Shown: positions 31,409-40,101 of the stretch, piece after piece
Layout of the letters: each line of letters opens with the position of its first letter
Numbering within the stretch: position 1 is the stretch's first letter
Assembly (NCBI GenBank): GCA_025056865.1
Contig: JANWVO010000048.1
Coordinates: 186,001-250,000, forward strand
Direction: 5' to 3'
Source: Bryobacteraceae bacterium
GTDB taxonomy: Bacteria > Acidobacteriota > Terriglobia > Bryobacterales > Bryobacteraceae
Length of the DNA stretch: 64,000 nucleotides
The notes under the pieces: model-generated
What the model saw: only the letters and a program-made list of their open reading frames with translations
The model's database searches: none
What the model was told of the DNA's origin: nothing
Made by a program: the position numbers and the translations under genes

Positions 31409-33171
31409 CCCGGTTTGCTCTGGCGCTGGCGCTGGCAGCGCTCATCTACGCGCCCGCGCTGCTCGCGCCGCCTCATCTCATGGACGACGTCGACGCTGTG
31501 CAGGCGCAGATCGCCCGGAACATGCTCGAGTCCGGCGACTGGGTGACGGCGCGGCTCGACGGAGTGCCGTACCTGGAGAAAGCGCCGCTCAAGTACTGGA
31601 TGATCGCCTGCTCCTACGCCGTCTTCGGCGTGCATGACTGGGCGGCGCGCCTGCCAGTGCTGCTCTCCGTGCTGGCCCTGGTTGCGCTGGTCTACTTCAT
31701 GGGGTGCTGGGCGTTCGGTGAAGAAGCCGGATTCTTCGCCTCGCTCGTGCTGGGCACCTGCGTCGGCACATTCCTGTTCACGCGCATCCTCATCCCGGAC
31801 ATCACGCTCACGCTGACGATCGCGCTGGCCCTGTGGGCGCTGCTGCGCGCACTCGACGAGGAGGAGCGCCGGCCGCGCCTCTGGGCGGCGGTCTTCTGGC
31901 TGGCGATGGCCGCGGGCGTTCTGCTGAAAGGTCTGATCGGGGTGGTGTTCCCCTGCGCCGCCGCGTTCCTGTGGCTCGCGTGGCAGCGGCGGCTTCTGGA
32001 TGCAGCGGTATGGAAGCGGATGCATCCTGTCTCCGGCCTCGTGCTGTTCCTGCTTGTGGCGGCGCCGTGGCACATTCTGGCCACGCTGCGGAATCCTCCC
32101 TATTTCGATTTCTCCATGACTGCCGGGCCGGGCCAATACCGCGGCTTTTTCTGGTTCTATTTCTTCAACGAACACATCCTGCGATTCCTCAACCGGCGCT
32201 GGCCGCGGGATTACAACACTGTTCCGCGGCACCTTTTCTGGCTGCTCCATCTGGTGTGGTTCTTTCCGTGGTCGGCCTATCTGCCCGCCGCCTTCCGCCT
32301 GAGGGCAGCGCTGCACGGGCGGGCGCGGAACGTCCTGCGGATGCTGGCCTGCTGGGCCGGTTTCGTGATGATCTTCTTCACGTTCTCCACCACCCAGGAG
32401 TACTATTCGATGCCCGCCTATCCGGCCTTCGCCCTGCTGCTGGGGCTGGGCATCGCCGAAGGACGCGAACGCGTGGCGCGGTGGGCGCGCCTGTTGAGCA
32501 TGGTCTGCGCAGCGGCGGGGATCGCCGCAGCCTCCATCCTCGCCTATGTCTGGAGGATGCCGGCGCCCGGCGACATCTCGCGTTCGCTCACGCAGAACCC
32601 GGAGCTCTACACGCTTTCGCTCGGCCACATGGGCGACCTGACGCTGGCCTCGTTCGCCTACCTCAAACTGCCGCTCGGGCTGGCGGCCGCTGCATTCCTT
32701 GCCGGGGCGGCGGCGTGCTGGCGCTTCCGGCCCCGAATAACGCACCTGGGCGCGGCGCTGATGATGGTGCTGTTCCTGAACGCAGCAAGGATCGCGATGC
32801 AGGTCTTCGATCCGTATCTGAGCAGCCATGCCATCGCCGAAAGGCTGAAGCAGGGGCCGAAAGGCACGGTCATTTTCGGCGATCAGTATTACGTCTTCAG
32901 CTCGGTGTTCTTCTATGCTGACCTCGACATGGCGCTGTTGTGGCGCGGGCGCTACCACAATCTCGAGTACGGCTCCTACGCGCCCGGAGCGCCGGACGTG
33001 TTCCTGGATGACCATGAGCTGCGCGCCGAGTGGGAGAAGCCGCAACTGGCCTGGCTGATCGCGGAAGGGCCCAAACTGGCCGTCATCGAAGAGCTCCTCG
33101 GACGCGAAAATGTGCACCGCGTCTTCGAATCCGGTGGCAAATGGCTGCTGGCCAACCGCAGAATAGAATGA
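31390..33171 (+). CDS. GT39-family membrane glycosyltransferase (ArnT/PMT-like)
   Basis: This 593-residue polytopic membrane protein has about 10-12 transmembrane helices. The first periplasmic loop contains DDVDAVQAQIARNM and the conserved YLEKAPLKYWM, hallmarks of the GT39/ArnT group, which transfers a sugar from a polyprenyl-phosphate carrier to lipid or protein acceptors at the periplasmic face. A soluble domain of about 120 residues follows the last helices. The ATG lies inside the end of the asnB-like gene. Seven bases separate it from the GT4 gene. The acceptor is unknown. Confidence 0.88.
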   Translation: MERPRLTRFALALALAALIYAPALLAPPHLMDDVDAVQAQIARNMLESGDWVTARLDGVPYLEKAPLKYWMIACSYAVFGVHDWAARLPVLLSVLALVALVYFMGCWAFGEEAGFFASLVLGTCVGTFLFTRILIPDITLTLTIALALWALLRALDEEERRPRLWAAVFWLAMAAGVLLKGLIGVVFPCAAAFLWLAWQRRLLDAAVWKRMHPVSGLVLFLLVAAPWHILATLRNPPYFDFSMTAGPGQYRGFFWFYFFNEHILRFLNRRWPRDYNTVPRHLFWLLHLVWFFPWSAYLPAAFRLRAALHGRARNVLRMLACWAGFVMIFFTFSTTQEYYSMPAYPAFALLLGLGIAEGRERVARWARLLSMVCAAAGIAAASILAYVWRMPAPGDISRSLTQNPELYTLSLGHMGDLTLASFAYLKLPLGLAAAAFLAGAAACWRFRPRITHLGAALMMVLFLNAARIAMQVFDPYLSSHAIAERLKQGPKGTVIFGDQYYVFSSVFFYADLDMALLWRGRYHNLEYGSYAPGAPDVFLDDHELRAEWEKPQLAWLIAEGPKLAVIEELLGRENVHRVFESGGKWLLANRRIE

Positions 33172-33178
33172 AGCCGCA

Positions 33179-34273
33179 GTGAAAATTGTCATCGACTGCA
33201 CGCCGCTTTTGCTGCGCAGTGCCGGAGTCAAGACGGCCCTGTATCACTGGGTATGCGCCATGCGGGAAGAGGCGGGCGGCGACGAGATTCTTCTGTATCC
33301 GCCGATCCGGCGGCTGGGCCGGCTCGTGCACGAGGGCAGCGTCAGCGGACGCTGGGAGACCTGGGCGGGCATGGCGATGGCCGTGGCCAACCAGCGGGCG
33401 CGGGTTCCCTTTCCCGAGTGGTTCGCACGCGGCGCGGACGTTTTCCACTGCACAAACCAGGTGCGCACGCCGCCCCGGAGGATCGCTGTCACAGCCACGA
33501 TCCACGACCTGACCTGCTGGAAGATGCCGGAGCTGCACTCGGGGGCCAACGTGCGCGCCGACCGGGAGTTCGCGGACCGGGTCCTGCGGCAGGCGGCGGG
33601 GCTGATCGCCGTCAGCGAGTGCACGCGCCGCGACGCGATCGAAGTGCTAGGCATCCCGCCCGAGCGGATCCGCACCATTCACAACGGCGTGGCGGAGGCG
33701 TACTTCGAAGCGCCCGATCCGCCGCCGCGGCTGAGGCCCTATGTGCTGTTTCTGGGCACCATCGAGCCGCGGAAGAATGTCGACCGCCTCCTCGATGCAT
33801 GGGAGCTGCTGCCTGCTGGGATCCGTCGGGACTATGAACTGCTGCTCGCCGGCGGAGCGGGCTGGCGCTGCGAAGCCACCATCGAGAGGCTCCGGCGGGC
33901 TCCGGCGGGCGTCCGCTGGCTGGGCTACTTCCCCGAGGCGCAATTGCCGGAGCTGATCCGCGGAGCCGCCATGCTGGTATACCCGTCGCTCTACGAAGGA
34001 TTCGGGCTGCCGGTGGCGCAGGCGATGGCATGCGGCACGCCATGCGTCGCTTCCAACGTCAGCTCGCTGCCGGAGATCGCCGGGGACGCAGCCCTTCTGG
34101 TGACCCCGGAGTCCGTGGAGGAGATCCGGGATGCGATCGTGCAGCTCATCGAAAGCCCGGAGCTGCGGCGGCGGCTGTCCTCCGCGGGGCGCGCGCGGGC
34201 CGAAAAGATGTTCCGCTGGCAGCGCGCGGCGCGCGAATCCCTCCGGTTCTTCCACGAGGTCAGCGGGAAGTAG
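33179..34273 (+). CDS. GT4-family glycosyltransferase
   Basis: This 364-residue cytosolic retaining glycosyltransferase has the GT-B fold. The N-terminal Rossmann half has the [13 protein letters not shown] and [11 protein letters not shown] segments. The C-terminal nucleotide-sugar half has [19 protein letters not shown] and the EX7E-type [21 protein letters not shown]. Translation starts at GTG 33179 (KIVIDCTPL). It is the last of the four tailoring genes and overlaps the next convergent gene by 14 bases. It probably adds a sugar to a lipid-linked or polysaccharide intermediate that the GT39 enzyme may also serve. Confidence 0.9.
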   Translation: MKIVIDCTPLLLRSAGVKTALYHWVCAMREEAGGDEILLYPPIRRLGRLVHEGSVSGRWETWAGMAMAVANQRARVPFPEWFARGADVFHCTNQVRTPPRRIAVTATIHDLTCWKMPELHSGANVRADREFADRVLRQAAGLIAVSECTRRDAIEVLGIPPERIRTIHNGVAEAYFEAPDPPPRLRPYVLFLGTIEPRKNVDRLLDAWELLPAGIRRDYELLLAGGAGWRCEATIERLRRAPAGVRWLGYFPEAQLPELIRGAAMLVYPSLYEGFGLPVAQAMACGTPCVASNVSSLPEIAGDAALLVTPESVEEIRDAIVQLIESPELRRRLSSAGRARAEKMFRWQRAARESLRFFHEVSGK

Positions 34274-35057
34274 GCGCGGCGACGACGCGGAAATCCCAGA
34301 CGAGAATTTCGCCGCTGTCCGTGGCCTCGCCTTCCGAGTACTGCACCAGCGCGTACTCGCCGGGCGGCAGCGGTTTCGAAGGCCAGATCCTGAACAGGTC
34401 CGCCTTGAGCTGCTGCCGGAAGATGTCCACGGTCTCGAACTCGAAGAAGGCCATCTTCGTCATTGGCTCCGTCTGGAGGATTCCCACAACGCGCCCCTCG
34501 CCCTTCTGCTTCGGCTTCACACGGACAAGGGTGAACGGGGCAGTCCAGTCGATCCGGAAGTACAGCTCCGGACGCTCGCCCGCAAGCGCCGTGGCGGCAT
34601 TCGCGCCCGGCAGTTCCAGGAACGCCTTGCCGGCGACGATGGGAACGGGCACGAGGACTTTCAGCGCGGTGCGCTTCCGGCTGGCCACGGATTTCAGCCC
34701 GGCGCGCCGGATCTCCCTGACTTCGCCGCCATCGAAGTAATAGAGGCCCGGCTCGACGGGAATGCGGGCGATCTGCCGCGCGATCTCGCGTTCAAAGGCT
34801 TCTTCGGCGTCGGCGATTTCGGCCTGCTTCTTCTCCTCTTCGATGCGCGCCCGGCGCTCCTGCTCGGTGCGCTTGAGGTCGGCGAGCTCCAGCGGCACCT
34901 CCTCCCATTCGCTTCGCTCGACGGAATAGTAGCGCACGCGGTCTTCCACCACCTGGTACTCGCGCACCACGTGCCAGCTTCCATCCTTGAGGTAGAGCCG
35001 GAACTGCTGCGCCCAGGCGGCAGAGGCCAGCAGCAGCATCACGAGCAGCGCGCGCAT
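34260..35057 (-). CDS. Secreted protein of unknown function with central coiled coil
   Basis: I do not recognise the family. The 265-residue protein has a signal peptide (residues 1-17, AWAQ cleavage). A short beta domain follows ([27 protein letters not shown]), which resembles small SH3-like modules that read a key-value style environment. A charged helix lies at about 60-95. The C-terminal beta-rich domain has the conserved [18 protein letters not shown] and WDFRV segments. The mixture suggests an envelope or assembly factor. It is divergent from the aldo/keto reductase (25-base gap) and convergent with the GT4 gene, with which it overlaps by 14 bases. Confidence 0.7.
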   Translation of the reverse strand: MRALLVMLLLASAAWAQQFRLYLKDGSWHVVREYQVVEDRVRYYSVERSEWEEVPLELADLKRTEQERRARIEEEKKQAEIADAEEAFEREIARQIARIPVEPGLYYFDGGEVREIRRAGLKSVASRKRTALKVLVPVPIVAGKAFLELPGANAATALAGERPELYFRIDWTAPFTLVRVKPKQKGEGRVVGILQTEPMTKMAFFEFETVDIFRQQLKADLFRIWPSKPLPPGEYALVQYSEGEATDSGEILVWDFRVVAAPTSR

Positions 35058-35082
35058 CGCATCCCTCCACTATTATGGTTTC

Positions 35083-36060
35083 GTGATCAGAAGACGCACG
35101 CTAGGCAGGACAGGTTTTGCAGTTTCCGAGATCGGCTTCGGCGCGTGGGGCATCGGAGGCAATCAGTGGCGCGGCCATTCCGAGGAGGAGGCTCGGGCGG
35201 CGCTGCGCCGGGCGCTGGAACTCGGGGTGAATTTCATCGACACGGCGCTGGCTTACAACGAAGGCCACAGCGAGCGCATCATCGGCGAGACGCTGCGCGA
35301 GACAAGGGCGCAGGCGTATGTGGCCACCAAGGTGCCGCCGAAGAACCGCGTGTGGCCGGCGCAACCGGGCGTCGGAATCGAAGAAGTGTTCCCCTACGAC
35401 TACGTCATCCGCTGCACGGAGACATCGCTGAATAATCTCGGCGTGGAGACGCTGGATCTGCAACAGTTCCACGTCTGGAATCCGGAGTGGCTCGAGCGCG
35501 ACGACTGGCGCCGCGCCATCGAGGACACGAAGAAGGCTGGCAAGGTGCGCTTCTGGGGCATCTCCATCAACGACCATCAGCCGGACTCCGCGCTCGATGC
35601 CATCCGCACCGGGCTGATCGATACCGTGCAGGTGATCTACAACATCTTCGATCAGACTCCGGAACAGAACCTGTTCCCGCTGTGCCAGGAGCTTCAGGTC
35701 GGCGTGCTGGCACGCTGTCCGCTGGATGAGGGCGCGCTGACCGGGACCATCATGCCGGAAACGGAATTCGACCCCGGGGAATTCCGGGCCTTCTATTTCC
35801 GCGGGGACCGCAAGCGGCAGGTGTGGGAGCGCGTGCAGGCGCTCACCGCCGACCTGAAAGCCGCCGGGCTGGACCGGCCGCTGGCGGAAACCGCGCTGCG
35901 CTTCTGCATCACGCATCCGGCCGTTTCCACCGTGATTCCCGGAATGCGCAGGGTGCGTAACGTGGAAATGAACGCCGCCGTCTCTGAGCTGGGGCCGCTG
36001 CCCGAACACATCCTGGAGGTGTTGCGGCGCCATGTCTGGAACAAGAACTTCTATTGCTAG
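35083..36060 (+). CDS. Aldo/keto reductase
   Basis: This 325-residue NADPH-dependent oxidoreductase is a (beta/alpha)8 barrel. The N-terminal GRTGFAVSEIGFGAWGIGG is characteristic. The catalytic tetrad region appears as Asp in NFIDTALAYN with Tyr, Lys in VATKVPP, and His in LQQFHVWN. The C-terminal cofactor site is STVIPGMRRVRNVEMNA. It lacks the extra Fe-S domain of larger members. The start is a GTG at 35083, since the nearby ATG leads straight to a stop. The substrate is unknown. Its 3' end overlaps the next gene by 29 bases. Confidence 0.92.
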   Translation: MIRRRTLGRTGFAVSEIGFGAWGIGGNQWRGHSEEEARAALRRALELGVNFIDTALAYNEGHSERIIGETLRETRAQAYVATKVPPKNRVWPAQPGVGIEEVFPYDYVIRCTETSLNNLGVETLDLQQFHVWNPEWLERDDWRRAIEDTKKAGKVRFWGISINDHQPDSALDAIRTGLIDTVQVIYNIFDQTPEQNLFPLCQELQVGVLARCPLDEGALTGTIMPETEFDPGEFRAFYFRGDRKRQVWERVQALTADLKAAGLDRPLAETALRFCITHPAVSTVIPGMRRVRNVEMNAAVSELGPLPEHILEVLRRHVWNKNFYC

Positions 36061-36943
36061 CCTTCTGTTCGCCGCTGCGCTTTCTGCGCAGACGCTGTAT
36101 CTTCCGTTGGACGAGGGGAACTTTTGGGTCTACCAGGGTCCTGGAGACACCCTGGTGGTACAGGTGGGAGGGAAAGCCGTCATCGCCGGCCGCGAATATG
36201 CCGCGGTTCGCGGCCTCCTCGGACCAGGAGAAGCCTGGCTGCGCAACGATGACCAGGGGCGCGTTCTGGTCTGGGACGCCCGGGCAGGCCAGGAGCGCCT
36301 CCTGCTGGACCCCGCCGCGCCCGACGGATGGCCCTGGACATCCTGGAACTGGAACGGATCCTGCACCGTCGAAGCGCGGACAATTACGCACCGGATGCGC
36401 TCGCGCTACCCGGTAGGCGAGTTCGACAACGTCATGCATGTCCGCTACGGGGAGACGGCCTGTGTCGACTCCAGGATCGCGGTCGAGGTCGAAGAATGGC
36501 TCCCCTGGGTTGGACTGCTCAGACGGGTTCAGGGAAGAGCTCCGGACGCGAAGATCTATGACCTCGTCTACGCCCGCCTCGGCGATGTGACGTACGTCCG
36601 CGCGCCGCAGACAGGATTCAGCCTCTCCCTGACGCCTGCGGGCGGCGTGCTGCTCGCCTTCATCACCATTCGCCACACGCTGGAATGGCCCCTCGTGCTG
36701 AACTTCTCCAGCAGCCAGCGGTTCGACCTCTCTGTCTACGACTCGCAGGGCAGGGAGATCTACCGCTGGTCTCGCGACAAGGCGTTCCTCACGGTCATGG
36801 GCCGCGAGGAGATCCGCGGCGAGCGCACCTGGGCAGCCGAAATCCCGATGGCGCTCTTTCCAAGAGGCGACTACGCGGTCCGCGCCTGGCTGACCCCGAT
36901 CGAGAGCCACGTCTGGTCCGCCTCCACGTTTTACCGACATTGA
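36032..36943 (+). CDS. Secreted protein with C-terminal BsuPI-like domain
   Basis: The 303-residue protein has a signal peptide (1-18, ALSAQ). A central beta-rich domain follows, with LPLDEGNFWVYQG, and about 95 residues at the C-terminus resemble the intracellular proteinase inhibitor BsuPI fold: LNFSSSQRFDLSVYDSQGREIYRWS, then FPRGDYAVRAWLT. The first domain is of the kind that opens with a wording such as PLDEGNxWVY, common in Acidobacteria and of unknown function. The ATG at 36032 has GGAGG upstream and lies within the aldo/keto reductase gene. An extracytoplasmic adhesive or inhibitor role is only a guess. Confidence 0.7.
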   Translation: MSGTRTSIASLLFAAALSAQTLYLPLDEGNFWVYQGPGDTLVVQVGGKAVIAGREYAAVRGLLGPGEAWLRNDDQGRVLVWDARAGQERLLLDPAAPDGWPWTSWNWNGSCTVEARTITHRMRSRYPVGEFDNVMHVRYGETACVDSRIAVEVEEWLPWVGLLRRVQGRAPDAKIYDLVYARLGDVTYVRAPQTGFSLSLTPAGGVLLAFITIRHTLEWPLVLNFSSSQRFDLSVYDSQGREIYRWSRDKAFLTVMGREEIRGERTWAAEIPMALFPRGDYAVRAWLTPIESHVWSASTFYRH

Positions 36944-36989
36944 GAATCACGGTCTTTTCCCGGGCCTATTATTCGAGTATTCTAGAAAT
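36944..36989 (+). promoter_or_regulatory. Candidate ArsR promoter/operator
   Basis: This 46-base gap before arsR is locally AT-rich in a GC-rich genome. It contains TATTAT (36967-36972), TATTCT (36978-36983) and the palindrome TTCTAGAA (36980-36987) placed just before the ATG. ArsR-family repressors bind imperfect palindromes over their own promoter. No good -35 element is seen. Confidence 0.3.
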
Positions 36990-37361
36990 ATGGAAAACAG
37001 GCCCGGGAAGGCCGTGATCGAACGGCTTGCAGGCATGATGGACGCCATGGGTGCGCCGCAGCGGCTGCGCATCATGCGCCTGCTGCTGGCAGCGCACCCG
37101 CACGGAATGCCTGCCGGGGAGATCCAGACAGAGCTGGGAATCCCTGCGTCGACTCTCTCGCATCACCTCGAGAAGCTCCGTCAGGCTGGCGTGGTCCGCG
37201 TGCGCCGCGAAGGCACCTACCTTTGGTATTCCGCCGATACGGCGGCGCTGGAGGAGCTGCTTGCGTTTCTGTATGCGGAGTGTTGCACGCGTTCCTGCGC
37301 GGTGGAACCGGCGGTGGTGCTGAAGGGAGCGGGATCCGTTCGAAAGGAGAGAAGAGCATGA
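36990..37361 (+). CDS. arsR: ArsR/SmtB-family arsenic-responsive repressor
   Basis: This 123-residue winged-helix repressor contains the recognition segment IPASTLSHHLEKLRQAGVV and the wing VRVRREGTYLWYS. It lacks the alpha-3 ELCVCDL metal site of plasmid R773 ArsR. Instead, Cys98, Cys99 and Cys103 cluster after the last helix (AECCTRSC), close to the C-terminal Cys triad of the Acidithiobacillus-type ArsR, which binds As(III). Its stop overlaps the arsM ATG (ATGA). It likely represses the arsR-arsM-arsC operon and is released by arsenite. Confidence 0.9.
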   Translation: MENRPGKAVIERLAGMMDAMGAPQRLRIMRLLLAAHPHGMPAGEIQTELGIPASTLSHHLEKLRQAGVVRVRREGTYLWYSADTAALEELLAFLYAECCTRSCAVEPAVVLKGAGSVRKERRA

Positions 37362-38182
37362 GCGAGAAAAAACAGGTGCAGGAGGCCGTGCGCGAACGGT
37401 ATGCGCAGGCGGCGTTGCAGGTGCTTGGAGGAGCGGGCGCATCGTGCTGCTCTCCGGCATCCTCCTGCGGCGCCGGAGGTTCGGATCCGATCACCGCGGC
37501 GCTTTACGGCGAGGCCGAGAAGTCGGAGCTGCCGGAAACGGCCGTGGCGGCGTCGCTGGGCTGCGGCAATCCGACGCTTGCTGCGGAGCTGAAGCCGGGC
37601 GAGACCGTGCTCGACCTCGGCAGCGGCGGCGGCATCGATGTGCTGCTCTCGGCGCGGCGCGTTGGCCCCGCGGGCAAGGCCTACGGGCTCGACATGACGG
37701 ACGAGATGCTGGAGCTCGCGCGCGAGAATCAGCGCAAGGCAGGCGTGGAAAACGCCGAGTTTCTCAAGGGCGAGATCGAGAACATTCCCCTGCCGGACTC
37801 GTCGGTCGACGTGGTCATTTCCAACTGCGTCATCAACCTCTCGGCGGACAAGGACCGCGTGCTCCGCGAAGTCTTCCGCGTGCTGAGGCCCGGCGGACGC
37901 CTTGCGGTGGCCGACGTTGTCGTGCGCGGCGAGGTGCCGGCGGAGATCCGCCGCAGCATCGAGCTGTGGGCGGGCTGCATCGCCGGGGCATTGGAGGAGA
38001 ACGAGTACCGCCGCAAGCTGGAGGAGGCGGGTTTCGTGGACATCTCGATCGAGCCATTCCGCGTCTACAACGTGGAAGACGCCCGGCAGTTCCTCGCGGA
38101 AGCGGGCATCGACGTCGAGGCGGCGGCACAGGCGGCAGGCGGGAAGTTCATGAGCGCGTATATCAAGGCGAGGAAGCCGTGA
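37358..38182 (+). CDS. arsM: Arsenite S-adenosylmethionine methyltransferase
   Basis: ArsM methylates As(III) stepwise with SAM and thiols, giving methylarsenicals that can volatilise. The 274-residue protein has a SAM-binding motif DLGSGGGID (86-94). The three conserved catalytic cysteines are Cys69 (SLGCGNP), Cys157 (ISNCVIN) and Cys207 (WAGCIAG). An extra Cys-rich N-terminus (SCCSPASSC, 29-37) is also present. The ATG at 37358 has AAAGGAGA upstream and overlaps the arsR stop; the frame is open further upstream but that part shadows arsR. The next gene overlaps by GTGA, so all three are coupled. Confidence 0.96.
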   Translation: MSEKKQVQEAVRERYAQAALQVLGGAGASCCSPASSCGAGGSDPITAALYGEAEKSELPETAVAASLGCGNPTLAAELKPGETVLDLGSGGGIDVLLSARRVGPAGKAYGLDMTDEMLELARENQRKAGVENAEFLKGEIENIPLPDSSVDVVISNCVINLSADKDRVLREVFRVLRPGGRLAVADVVVRGEVPAEIRRSIELWAGCIAGALEENEYRRKLEEAGFVDISIEPFRVYNVEDARQFLAEAGIDVEAAAQAAGGKFMSAYIKARKP

Positions 38183-38607
38183 GAGAAAAGATCCTGGTTC
38201 TCTGCACAGGCAACTCGGCGCGGAGCCAGATGGCCGAGGGGCTGCTGCGGGAAGCGCTGGGCGGCCGCTTCGAGATCCATAGCGCGGGCACTCGGCCCAG
38301 CCATGTGCGACCGGAAGCGATTGAGGTGATGCGGGAGCTTGGCCTCGACATCAGCGGCCACCGGTCGAAGCATCTGGACGAATTCCGCGGCACGGAATTC
38401 CGCTACGTGATCACCGTCTGCGACCACGCCGCAGAGACCTGCCCGGTGTTTCCAGGCATTGCCGAGCGGATTCACTGGAGCTTCGAGGATCCGGCGGCCG
38501 TGGAGGGCGATGAGCAGACGCGCCTCGCCGCGTTCCGGCGCATCCGGGATCAGATTGCGGAGAAGGTCCGGTCCTTTGCTGCCGCGCTTCGCACTGGCGC
38601 AGCGTAG
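38179..38607 (+). CDS. arsC: Arsenate reductase, thioredoxin-dependent type
   Basis: This 142-residue enzyme of the low-molecular-weight phosphatase fold reduces As(V) to As(III). The P-loop CTGNSAR starts at Cys9, and the two further redox cysteines are Cys81 (ITVCDH) and Cys88 (ETCPVF). This is the Cys9/Cys81/Cys88 spacing of the thioredoxin-coupled Bacillus type. The start is a GTG overlapping the arsM stop. Reduction feeds arsenite to ArsM. No arsB or acr3 exporter is in the operon or elsewhere in the window. Confidence 0.95.
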   Translation: MREKILVLCTGNSARSQMAEGLLREALGGRFEIHSAGTRPSHVRPEAIEVMRELGLDISGHRSKHLDEFRGTEFRYVITVCDHAAETCPVFPGIAERIHWSFEDPAAVEGDEQTRLAAFRRIRDQIAEKVRSFAAALRTGAA

Positions 38608-38664
38608 CGCGGCCCCGGCTCTTCCTGTAGGATGAAGGCGATTCCAGACAGGGAGAGCCGGGAA

Positions 38665-40026
38665 ATGAACCACGAAGGACCATCGCGGAGGCATGTCTTT
38701 TTCGGAGCGATGCTGGCTGGCGCCTTGCCCGCGGCCGGCTTTGGAAGCGTGCCGTCGCTCCGGGCTGCCGGGTACAAGAGTCCGAATGAGAAGCTGAACA
38801 TCGCTGCCATCGGCGCGGGCGGCAAGGGCTACTCCGACATCATGAGCTGCGCCGCCACCGAGAACATCGTGGCGATGGCGGATCCGGACGACCGGCGCGC
38901 CGAGCGCACGTACAGGCAGTTCCCGCAGGTGCCGAAGTACAAGGACTTCCGCCGGATGTTCGACCGCGAGGAGAAGAACATCGACGCCGTGCTGGTTTCC
39001 TGCCCGGACCACATGCACGGCACGGCGGCGATGTGGGCCATCGTGCGCGGGAAACACGTGTACTGCCAGAAGCCGCTGACGCGAACCGTGTGGGAGGCGC
39101 AGGAGCTGCTCAAGGCGTCGCAGAAATACCGCGTGGCGACGCAGATGGGCAATCAGGGCTATTCGAACGAAGGAGCCCGCCAGGCGTGCGAAATCATCTG
39201 GGCGGGCGACATCGGCGAAGTGCGCGAAGTGCACGCCTGGACGGACCGGCCAGGCAGGTACTGGCCGCAGGACCCGAGCGTCGAGCCGAAGGAAGCGCCC
39301 GTGCCGGAGTGGCTCGACTGGGACGCCTGGCTCGGCGGATCGCCGCCTCGCCCGTACAGTCCCGCCTACTGCCCGCACCATTGGCGGGGCTTCCCCGACT
39401 TCGGCTGCGGCGCCATCGGCGACATGGCGTGCCACATTCTTGGCACGCCGAACATGGCGCTGCGGCTCAGCGAGGCATGGCCCGTCAGTGTGGAGTGCGT
39501 GAAGCGCGAAGGCGTGGGGCGCTATACGTTCCCGCAGCGCACGGTGATCCGCTTCGAATTCCCGGCGCGCGGCAACATGCCGCCGCTCACGCTCACCTGG
39601 TACGACAGTTGCAAGGAGGCGCCGAAGATCGAGGGCGTGCCTGAGGGTGAACTGCTGGGGGATGCGGACATCAACGGCAGCCTCTTCATCGGCAGCAAGG
39701 GCATGCTGACCACCGGCTGCTACGGGGAGAACACGCGCCTGGTGCCCGCTTCGCGCATGAAGGACTACCGGCTGCCGCCGCCGCTGCTGACGCGTTCGCC
39801 TGGCCACTACCGCGACTGGATCCGTGCCTGCAAGGGCGGCGAACCGGCCTGCTCCAACTTCAACGTGGCCGCGCCGTTCGTCTCCTGGATGCTGCTGGGC
39901 GTCATTGCCATGCGCTTTGAGGGCAAGCTGCTCTGGGACGCGCAGCGGATGCAGTTTTCCAACAACCGCGAAGCAAACCAGTATCTGAAGCCGGTGTTCC
40001 GCAAAGGCTGGCAGTTCGCCGGGTGA
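38665..40026 (+). CDS. Tat-type Gfo/Idh/MocA family oxidoreductase
   Basis: This 453-residue NAD(P)-dependent dehydrogenase-like protein starts with a Tat-like signal (SRRHVFFGAM) and a hydrophobic stretch. The Rossmann domain follows with IAAIGAGGKGYSDI. The signature HVYCQKPLTRTVWEAQEL is the EKP motif region with Glu replaced by Gln. The C-terminal domain has the WLDWDAWLGGSPPRPYSP stretch found in the exported Acidobacteria/Planctomycetes subgroup. These enzymes probably act on sugars or polyols after export. The ATG at 38665 is preferred over one 33 bases upstream because of the GGGAGAGCCGGGAA leader. It is convergent with a second family member. Confidence 0.88.
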   Translation: MNHEGPSRRHVFFGAMLAGALPAAGFGSVPSLRAAGYKSPNEKLNIAAIGAGGKGYSDIMSCAATENIVAMADPDDRRAERTYRQFPQVPKYKDFRRMFDREEKNIDAVLVSCPDHMHGTAAMWAIVRGKHVYCQKPLTRTVWEAQELLKASQKYRVATQMGNQGYSNEGARQACEIIWAGDIGEVREVHAWTDRPGRYWPQDPSVEPKEAPVPEWLDWDAWLGGSPPRPYSPAYCPHHWRGFPDFGCGAIGDMACHILGTPNMALRLSEAWPVSVECVKREGVGRYTFPQRTVIRFEFPARGNMPPLTLTWYDSCKEAPKIEGVPEGELLGDADINGSLFIGSKGMLTTGCYGENTRLVPASRMKDYRLPPPLLTRSPGHYRDWIRACKGGEPACSNFNVAAPFVSWMLLGVIAMRFEGKLLWDAQRMQFSNNREANQYLKPVFRKGWQFAG

Positions 40027-40048
40027 ACTCCGCCTGCGCGACAAACAG

Positions 40049-40080
40049 CCCCTGCGGCCGCACCGTGTGCGGCGCAGGGG
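40049..40080. terminator. Bidirectional hairpin between convergent oxidoreductase genes
   Basis: CCCCTGCGGCCGCAC and GTGCGGCGCAGGGG form a near-perfect stem of about 14 bp with one bulge and a 3-base loop. It sits 22 bases beyond the plus-strand stop and 22 beyond the minus-strand stop. There is no long T-run. Confidence 0.6.
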
Positions 40081-40101
40081 CTGGCGCAGGAAAGAACAGG
40101 A

